19,119 bases of DNA from positions 1 to 19,119 of the forward strand of contig NZ_JAGGQW010000112.1 in NCBI RefSeq assembly GCF_018613065.1, written 5' to 3'. The position numbers were made by a program, and so were the translations under genes. The notes beneath the pieces were generated by a model, which saw only the letters and a program-made list of their open reading frames with translations, searched no databases and was not told the origin of the DNA. The DNA comes from Bacillus sp. ISL-7 (GTDB taxonomy: Bacteria > Bacillota > Bacilli > Bacillales_B > DSM-18226). Shown in pieces: positions 14,362 through 19,119 of this stretch. Every line of letters begins with the position of its first letter. The stretch's first letter is position 1.

Positions 14362-14571
14362 AATAAATCACCTCGTTTTTTTCTTTTCAGAATAGACCTT
14401 TGCACAACAACAGCATCCCTAGGCAAATGAGAAAAGAAATCCAAAACAAAAAAGTGGCGATGAAACTAGGCTTTGGACAAAATTAAATCCATTTTTACCC
14501 ATATTATGATGGATTATTGCTAATTATCACTCTTGTTAAAATACTTTACAATTCGCAAGAAAGTGAGAAAT
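14362..14571. other. Divergent intergenic region, reductase / phaR
   Basis: This 322-base gap between divergent genes should contain promoters for both the FabG-like gene and phaR. It is AT-rich. A 19-codon plus-strand frame from ATG 14427 has no ribosome binding site. I see no riboswitch and no clear operator palindrome of the PhaQ/PhaR-regulator kind. Confidence 0.35.
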
Positions 14572-14601
14572 TTGTCAAAAAATGATGAAATGTATTTTAA
14601 T
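14572..14601 (+). promoter_or_regulatory. Possible sigma-A promoter of phaRBC
   Basis: -35 TTGTCA (14572-14577), an 18-base spacer, then TTTAAT (14596-14601); a 17-base spacer would give TTTTAA. A start near 14608 would leave about 75 bases of leader before phaR. The -10 is imperfect, so this is only the best candidate. Confidence 0.35.
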
Positions 14602-14683
14602 AATTTTTAATCTTTCACCTTTTAAAATTTCGATGAAGTTAGTATGATGGATAGGTCAACAAAACAAATGTAGGAGGAAAAAA

Positions 14684-15088
14684 ATGAGCACAGACTTTAA
14701 TTTTTATGAAATGTGGAAGGATCTTTATTCACACTCCAGTAAGTTATTCGATGAGAAAGTAAGTAATGATTTCCCTTCTCAAGGCATGGGACAGGTATTG
14801 GAGATGAATCTTCAATTAAAAAAAATGATTGATGAGTCAACGGTAAAATATTTAGAATTTATGAATGTACCAACTCGAAATGACATTGCTAACATTTCTT
14901 CGCTGATTGTCAATGTCGATGCAAAAGTAGATGATTTAGAAGAAAGATTAGAAGAGAACTTGGATAACCAAGACCAAGAGTCATTTAAAACAGAATTGTC
15001 GAATTTAAAAAAGGATATGAAGAATTTAGATCAAAAATTGAACCAAATCCTTAATGTGTTAAAAACACCAGTAGAAACCAAGAAATAG
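14684..15088 (+). CDS. phaR: Class IV PHA synthase subunit PhaR (134 aa)
   Basis: PhaR is the non-catalytic partner of PhaC in the class IV polyhydroxyalkanoate synthase of bacilli, and is needed for polymerisation on granules. Family landmarks are seen in order: FYEMWKDLYSHSSKLF (7-22), GMGQVLEMNLQLKKMIDEST (34-53), KYLEFMNVPTRNDIANISSL (55-74), then a long coiled coil (75-125) with heptads such as VDAKVDDLEERLEENL. At 134 residues it is shorter than the PhaR proteins I recall from B. cereus and B. megaterium (roughly 160-200); the missing length seems to be at the C-terminal coiled coil. AGGAGG lies seven bases before the ATG. It is first in phaRBC. Confidence 0.92.
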   Translation: MSTDFNFYEMWKDLYSHSSKLFDEKVSNDFPSQGMGQVLEMNLQLKKMIDESTVKYLEFMNVPTRNDIANISSLIVNVDAKVDDLEERLEENLDNQDQESFKTELSNLKKDMKNLDQKLNQILNVLKTPVETKK

Positions 15089-15101
15089 AAACGCATTACA
15101 T

Positions 15102-15122
15102 AAATGTAAATGTAAATGTAAA
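15102..15122 (+). repeat. AAATGT hexamer tandem repeat (3 copies plus AAA)
   Basis: Three perfect AAATGT units (15102-15119) followed by AAA, in the phaR-phaB gap. The gap holds no frame. Confidence 0.8.
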
Positions 15123-15133
15123 ACTTTTGGCAT

Positions 15134-15157
15134 AACAACAACTACAACAACAACTAC
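15134..15157 (+). repeat. 12-bp tandem repeat AACAACAACTAC (2 copies)
   Basis: Two perfect copies (15134-15145 and 15146-15157) lie 4 to 28 bases before the phaB ribosome binding site. The unit is itself built of AAC triplets. Confidence 0.85.
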
Positions 15158-15179
15158 TATATATTGGGAGTGGAAAAGA

Positions 15180-15923
15180 ATGACAGAATTAAAAGATAAA
15201 GTAGCAATCGTAACAGGCGGCAGCAGAGGAATCGGTGCATCAATTGCATTGGAACTGGCTAAAAATGGTGCGAAAGTTGTCATTAACTATAATATTCGTA
15301 AAGAACTAGCAGATAAAGTAGTAGCAGAAATAAATGAAATTGGCGGAGAAGCTTACGCTGTTCAAGCAGATGTTTCTGAAAGTAATGAAGCAGCATACCT
15401 TGTACAAGAAACCATCAACCATTATGGTAAATTAGATATCCTGATTAATAATGCAGGAATTACAAGAGACAGCACGTTCAAAAAATTGAAAGAAGAAGAT
15501 TGGAGAAAAGTAATTGATGTTAATTTAAACAGTGTTTACAACAATACATCTGCAGCATTACCTTATCTTCTTGAATCAGATGCTGGCCGCATCATCAACA
15601 TTTCGTCCATTATTGGTCAAGCAGGCGGGTTTGGACAAACCAACTATGCTGCCGCAAAAGCAGGACTAATTGGATACACTAAATCTCTCGCTCTTGAACT
15701 TGCTAGAAGTAAAGTAACAGTTAATGCGATTTGCCCAGGATTTATTGGAACCGAGATGGTCCAAGCCATTCCTGAAAAAGTTCTTGCAGGAATCGTTGAT
15801 AAAGTACCACAAAAACGCCTAGGCAAACCAGAAGAAATCGCTCGTGGAGTTGTTTTCCTATGTAAAGATGGTGACTATATTACTGGTCAGCAATTAAATA
15901 TAAACGGTGGACTTTACATGTAA
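15180..15923 (+). CDS. phaB: Acetoacetyl-CoA reductase PhaB (247 aa)
   Basis: An SDR enzyme that reduces acetoacetyl-CoA to (R)-3-hydroxybutyryl-CoA, the monomer for PhaC. It has the NADPH loop TGGSRGIG (12-19) with R16, NNAG (90-93), and catalytic N115, S143, Y156 and K160 (YAAAK). The stretch ISSIIGQAGGFGQTNYAAAK (141-160) and the C-terminus ITGQQLNINGGLYM match the Bacillus PhaB group closely and separate it from general FabG. GGGAG lies nine bases before the ATG. It follows phaR after a 91-base repeat-rich gap and precedes phaC. Length is normal. Confidence 0.95.
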   Translation: MTELKDKVAIVTGGSRGIGASIALELAKNGAKVVINYNIRKELADKVVAEINEIGGEAYAVQADVSESNEAAYLVQETINHYGKLDILINNAGITRDSTFKKLKEEDWRKVIDVNLNSVYNNTSAALPYLLESDAGRIINISSIIGQAGGFGQTNYAAAKAGLIGYTKSLALELARSKVTVNAICPGFIGTEMVQAIPEKVLAGIVDKVPQKRLGKPEEIARGVVFLCKDGDYITGQQLNINGGLYM

Positions 15924-15976
15924 GTGTCATGAATGTACAACCTTCTTTATATATTAAAAGAGTAAATAAATCATAT

Positions 15977-15994
15977 AAGGAGTGAACAGTTATT
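15977..15994 (+). promoter_or_regulatory. phaC ribosome binding site with possible ATT start
   Basis: AAGGAG at 15977-15982 is nine bases before ATT 15992, in frame with phaC, but 21 bases before the first ATG at 16004. The upstream in-frame stop is TGA at 15983. No other ribosome binding site is near 16004. An ATT start would add four residues (M-N-A-Q). Confidence 0.5.
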
Positions 15995-16003
15995 AACGCT
16001 CAA

Positions 16004-17080
16004 ATGCTAAAAGAATGGAATGAGATGCTAGAGGCTACCCCTCAAAAGTATCAAGAGATGTACCAACGTGTAATTAGGGCATCTCAAGTGTTAACGACCG
16101 ATGCCGAGCCCGAAGTAGCACCTACACCGAAGGAATTAGTTTGGACTAGAAATAAAGCAAAACTCTATCGGTATATATCTGATCAACCAAAAAAACATAG
16201 AACCCCACTTCTATTTGTTTATGCTCTAATTAATAAGCCTTATATATTGGACCTTACCAAAGGTGGTAGTTTAATAGAATTTATGGTTGAACGTGGGTTT
16301 GATGTTTACCTTCTTGACTGGGGTACACCAGGTTACGAAGATAGACATATGAAACTGGATGATTATATTATGGACTATATACCACGTGCCGTTCGTAAAG
16401 TAATGAGAAGATCTAATGTTGAGGAAGTATCGATCCTTGGTTATTGCATGGGTGGAACGATCACGTCTGCATTTGCAGCATTACACCCTGAATTGCCAAT
16501 CCGCAACCTCGTCTTTATGACTAGTCCTTTTGATTTTGAAAATAGCGGCGCATATGGTGCGATGTTAGATGAGCGATATTTTAATATTGATAAAGTGGTA
16601 GAAACCCTTGGTGTGATTCCACCAGAAATGATTGACTTTGGAAACAAAATGATCAATCCAATTGGAACCAACTTTGGACCATTTATTAGTCTTGTTGAGC
16701 GTGCTGACAATGAAAATTTCATAAAGAGCTTTAAATTACTGCGAAAATGGTTAAACGACGGAATTTTATTCCCTGGTGAAGCCTACCGTCAGTGGATTAG
16801 AGACTTTTATCAAAAAAACAAACTGATAAAAGGTGAAATGGTTATTCGTGGTCAAAAGGTAAAACTGGAAAATATCAAGGCAAATGTGCTCAACTTAGCT
16901 GGGAAAAACGACCTCATTGCCCCACCGCATCAAGTTGAAGCATTGATGAGCAAGATTTCTAGTGAAGATAAACAATTTAAAGTTTTACCTGTCGGGCATA
17001 CCTCCATTACTTATGGCAGTCAAGCAACAAAAATAACTTATCCAACCATTTCCGACTGGTTAGAAGAACGATCTAACTAA
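16004..17080 (+). CDS. phaC: Class IV PHA synthase catalytic subunit PhaC (358 aa from ATG)
   Basis: PhaC polymerises (R)-3-hydroxyacyl-CoA into polyester at the granule surface, together with PhaR. It has an alpha/beta-hydrolase fold with the lipase-like box GYCMGGT (146-152) carrying nucleophile C148, D303 in AGKNDLIAP, and H332 in VGHTSITYG. Other class IV blocks are LYRYIS, LINKPYILDL (75-84), LDWGTPGYEDRH (104-115) and YRQWIRDFYQKNKL (261-274). The end ISDWLEERSN is typical. The full catalytic core is intact and the length fits class III/IV enzymes. ATG 16004 is conservative; an ATT at 15992 is better placed to the ribosome binding site and brings the N-terminus nearer the family length. 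Last gene of phaRBC; a terminator follows. Confidence 0.95.
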   Translation: MLKEWNEMLEATPQKYQEMYQRVIRASQVLTTDAEPEVAPTPKELVWTRNKAKLYRYISDQPKKHRTPLLFVYALINKPYILDLTKGGSLIEFMVERGFDVYLLDWGTPGYEDRHMKLDDYIMDYIPRAVRKVMRRSNVEEVSILGYCMGGTITSAFAALHPELPIRNLVFMTSPFDFENSGAYGAMLDERYFNIDKVVETLGVIPPEMIDFGNKMINPIGTNFGPFISLVERADNENFIKSFKLLRKWLNDGILFPGEAYRQWIRDFYQKNKLIKGEMVIRGQKVKLENIKANVLNLAGKNDLIAPPHQVEALMSKISSEDKQFKVLPVGHTSITYGSQATKITYPTISDWLEERSN

Positions 17081-17125
17081 TTATAGTGAAAGTCTAATCA
17101 ATGAGGAATTTCTTTTACATTAGAA

Positions 17126-17165
17126 GAGTGTCCCGAAACACGTGGGGCACTCATTTTTTATTTTA
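17126..17165 (+). terminator. Terminator of phaRBC
   Basis: The stem GAGTGTCCC / GGGGCACTC (one G-U pair) with a 9-base loop is followed by ATTTTTTATTTTAT. It lies 45 bases past the phaC stop. Confidence 0.88.
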
Positions 17166-17375
17166 TCTAGTAGCAAACACTTCTGCGAGGATAACAAGTT
17201 ACTAGTAGTGGTAAAATTAATTATATGCAATTTTCAGAGAATTGGCAAGAGATAAATAAATAAAATATTCTATTAATTCAGTGAATACTTTTATATGGCT
17301 TAATAGAGTGATTGGATCTATCCTATTAAAAATATTGCCGATTAAAGTTTTTTAAAAAAAATGGATAAATCATTT
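17166..17375. other. Intergenic stretch between convergent units; no gene seen
   Basis: About 210 AT-rich bases lie between the phaC terminator and the next hairpin. It holds a CodY-box-like site at 17229-17243 and a weak plus-strand promoter-like pair (TTGGCA 17242-17247, an 18-base spacer, TATTCT). It contains no frame with a ribosome binding site. Confidence 0.4.
17229..17243. promoter_or_regulatory. CodY-box-like site
   Basis: AATTTTCAGAGAATT matches the CodY consensus AATTTTCWGAAAATT at 14 of 15 positions (G for A at position 11). It overlaps the weak TTGGCA at 17242. It has no known gene to control in this position. Confidence 0.4.
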
Positions 17376-17404
17376 AAAGCCGGAAGATTTCTCCCGGCTT
17401 TTTT
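17376..17404. terminator. Hairpin terminator, strongest on the plus strand
   Basis: An 8-bp stem AAAGCCGG / CCGGCTTT with a 10-base loop is followed on the plus strand by TTTTTT (17399-17404, partly in the stem). On the minus strand it lies six bases past the stop of the LysM-propeller gene, with a weaker TTTAAAT tail. Confidence 0.75.
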
Positions 17405-17410
17405 AGTCTT

Positions 17411-18924
17411 TCAGTACAATTTTTTCAACACCAAAAATGTAATGGTTGAACTTATCTCATTTAAGTGGCTCTGATCTGCCCACAATATTAAGTAATTGTA
17501 AGTGGCTCCCGCGAGTTGAATCGGTTTTGGATATCGAATAATCAGTGCAGCCTGCCCTCTCATCTCTTGCGGTTGGTCCTCAGATGGAAAAATGAGGCAT
17601 GACTCATGTGTTTGAATTATGCGAGGTTGAGATCCGTATGGTAGTAGTTGGTGGAAGGCTTCATTGTGGCATACAGTATTAATCGGTTCTTCTGAGGAAA
17701 TCGCTGAAATTTGGACGAAGCCGTCTGGTCCTTCATATCTTTCATCCGTTACTTTTTGCCAATGAGCCGGATATCGAAATTGTACGTTATAGACTTTATT
17801 CGCATAGGTCCTTCTCAGCGGAGAAATGGGTCTCGGGGACCATTGCAAAGATCTAATTAATACCCCTTCAATTAACCTGATTGGAACAGGATGCAATACG
17901 TCGATTAACCACAATTCGTTCGCAGCTCCTTGGTTTTTACAACCTGAAAGATATGCCAATTTCCTGCCATCCGGGGACCATGTTATGGGAGTGGCAAAGC
18001 AATTCGAAATCGCTATTGTTCGATCGTTCTCTCCCCCCCTTCCTGTTAATCGAATCTGAGAAAAATAGCCCACGTTTTCAAAAGCTGTAGCACTGTAGGC
18101 GATGGATGATGAATCAGGCGGCCATACCGGAAAATAGTTTTTCGCAAGCGGACCTCCCCTCACTTCATTTACTCTTCCAGTTGAAAGTTCCAGGGTATAA
18201 ATTATGGAAATACTTGCTCCGGGAGAAGTATACAATACATATGTCCCATTTGGGGAAAGACGAACATCATTCAATCGGCCACCGGTGTTCTGAGTAATTT
18301 GACGCTTTCCGGTTCCATCGGTTCGAATCCGAAAAAGCTGACTGATTCCTGCTCCATTGGGTGCTTGATACAGCAGCTCCGTCCCACTCGGAAACCATTG
18401 GACATCCGTTGTACCTGACTGGTTTATTCGCTGGAATTGATGTGTGAAGACATGATACATGATTATTTCATTCTGTTTCGAATAGGCTAATTTTTGACTG
18501 TCCGTGGACCAACTTAAATATTGACCTTCCGCTTCTGCAAACTGATCAATACGAGCAATGGAGCCATTAACTACTTGGACAACGTAAAGAATTCCATTAC
18601 GTCCTGTGAAAGCGATACTGCTGCTGTCGGGGGACCAAAAAGGAATCGAAGTGGATTCTCCTAAACCATTGGTAAGCTGTAAATTCTGTCCATTGCCGGG
18701 ATTATATAGCCATAAATCATAGCTTCCCCCTCGGTTGGATGTATACGCAATCATTCCTCGGTCCCCCGGAGGTGCATAAGGAATAATCAACTTCATTCCT
18801 GGACTTAAATTATTGGTTGGAAGCTGGTTAATCTGTCTGATTAGCTCATAATTGTTTTGCCCACCCGTTATGATGTTAAATCTTCGTGCAATTTGAAACA
18901 ATGTGTCCCCGGGTTGAACGACAT
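17411..18924 (-). pseudogene. LysM + TolB-like beta-propeller protein gene, 5' end removed by an IS
   Basis: The reading frame begins inside a LysM domain: VVQPGDTLFQIARRFN runs up to the edge of the IS, and the domain ends at LIIPYAPP. Then come TolB/PD40-type propeller blades, each with a WSPDSxxIAF-like motif (for example WSPDSSSIAFTG, WSTDSQKLAYS, WFPSGTELLY, WSPDGRKLAYLS), and a C-terminal beta domain (about 130 residues, starting YNVQFRYPAHWQKV). LysM would bind cell-wall or spore-cortex glycan; the propeller role is unknown. No ATG, GTG or TTG precedes the LysM motif in frame: an in-frame TAA at 18949 lies in the IS, and the first TTG (18901) is inside LysM. The natural gene probably had only a few more codons (xYVVQPGDTL). 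There is no signal peptide. The rest of the frame is intact for about 500 codons, so the break is recent. Confidence 0.75.
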
Positions 18925-18974
18925 GAGGGCACTGAAAAACTTACGTTTTTATTTTTTATGGTTGAACAAAAGAC

Positions 18975-19016
18975 AAAAAAAGCAACTTTCTTCCGAAATA
19001 GAAGATAAAGTTGCTT
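18975..19016 (-). terminator. Terminator of the IS transposase
   Basis: The stem AAGCAACTTT / AAAGTTGCTT (18980-18989 and 19007-19016), with an inner CTTC/GAAG pairing, is followed on the minus strand by seven T. It lies 18 bases after the transposase stop and would shield the IS from reading into the neighbouring gene. Confidence 0.85.
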
Positions 19017-19033
19017 GTTCCCCTTGGCTATTC

Positions 19034-19119
19034 TTATTCCTTTTCATTTAGAAGCTTTATAATCCGTTTTAGATTGACTGCGAATATCGTTATGGCTCCT
19101 TGAATCCCCAGTCCAAATA
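19034..19119 (-). CDS. Transposase, C-terminal end (partial)
   Basis: The minus-strand frame ending at TAA 19034 gives FGLGIQGAITIFAVNLKRII and ends LLNEKE. The pattern (G-L-x-x-x-G-A-x-T-x-x-A-x-N-L-K-R) is like the last helix of IS1182/IS5-type DDE transposases, where the catalytic glutamate region is followed by a final helix with A-x-N-L-K-R. Only 27 residues are visible, so neither completeness nor the DDE motif can be checked. It is followed by a terminator inside the element. Confidence 0.55.
   Translation of the reverse strand, partial: FGLGIQGAITIFAVNLKRIIKLLNEKE

Larger units (their letters stand above)
18925..19119 (-). mobile_element. Insertion sequence end (partial; IS1182-like or another DDE family)
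   Basis: The element end is placed at the abrupt change after ACGACAT, where GAGGGCACTGAAAAAC begins. From memory, Bacillus insertion sequences often have ends of this TTTTTCAGTGCCCTC form. Inside are a strong hairpin terminator and the C-terminal end of a transposase-like frame, both on the minus strand. The other end and most of the transposase lie outside the window, so the family is not certain. Confidence 0.6.

Noticed and set aside
14427..14486. 19-codon plus-strand frame starting ATG AGA AAA in the phaR upstream region
   Set aside because: It has no ribosome binding site and is very short; a chance frame is more likely.
1..19119. CRISPR arrays, tRNA genes, phage genes or known defence systems
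   Set aside because: No regularly spaced repeats, cloverleaf sequences, integrase, or defence-family motifs were seen on either strand.

Overview
The window comes from a low-GC, endospore-forming Bacillaceae bacterium (Bacillus, Neobacillus, Priestia or Mesobacillus type). The evidence is a Bacillus-type 16S rRNA 5' end, purine-rich ribosome binding sites, many U-tract hairpin terminators, a small gamma-SASP-like gene, a DUF3231 protein, a candidate sigma-K promoter, and a class IV (PhaR/PhaC) polyhydroxyalkanoate synthase locus of the kind known from bacilli.

Layout. Positions 1-412 hold the 5' end of a 16S gene on the minus strand with its leader (boxA, hairpins) and two tandem promoters. 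Positions 585-1540 carry a 41-residue SASP-like gene (-) and a DUF3231 gene (+). Positions 1615-5610 are a run of single minus-strand genes: a Cys-rich pentapeptide-repeat protein, an MdtG-like MFS exporter, a TerC-family membrane protein and a GNAT acetyltransferase. Most have their own hairpin terminator. A plus-strand gene of unknown function (5700-6173) follows, then a repeat-rich non-coding stretch.

Positions 6408-9735 are a clean three-gene operon: a BMP-family nucleoside-binding lipoprotein, a pseudouridine kinase with an N-terminal winged helix (psuK), and pseudouridine-5'-phosphate glycosidase (psuG). It has one good promoter and one terminator, and reads as capture and breakdown of pseudouridine or a related nucleoside.

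Positions 9841-11850 are accessory: a decayed acetyltransferase start, two small minus-strand genes, a possible frameshifted small membrane protein (slippery A8 run), a 68-residue helical protein, and a 182-bp GC-rich repeat with nested inverted ends.

Positions 11918-17165 form a PHA region. A thiolase and a FabG-like reductase lie on the minus strand, divergent from phaR-phaB-phaC on the plus strand. Together these supply acetoacetyl-CoA, 3-hydroxyacyl-CoA and the polymerase. phaP and phaQ are not beside the operon. phaC seems to lack a well-placed ATG and may start at ATT.

Positions 17166-19119 contain a 14/15 CodY-box match in front of an orphan terminator. After that comes a LysM plus TolB-like propeller gene whose first codons have been cut off by an insertion sequence; the end of the IS transposase is the right edge of the window.
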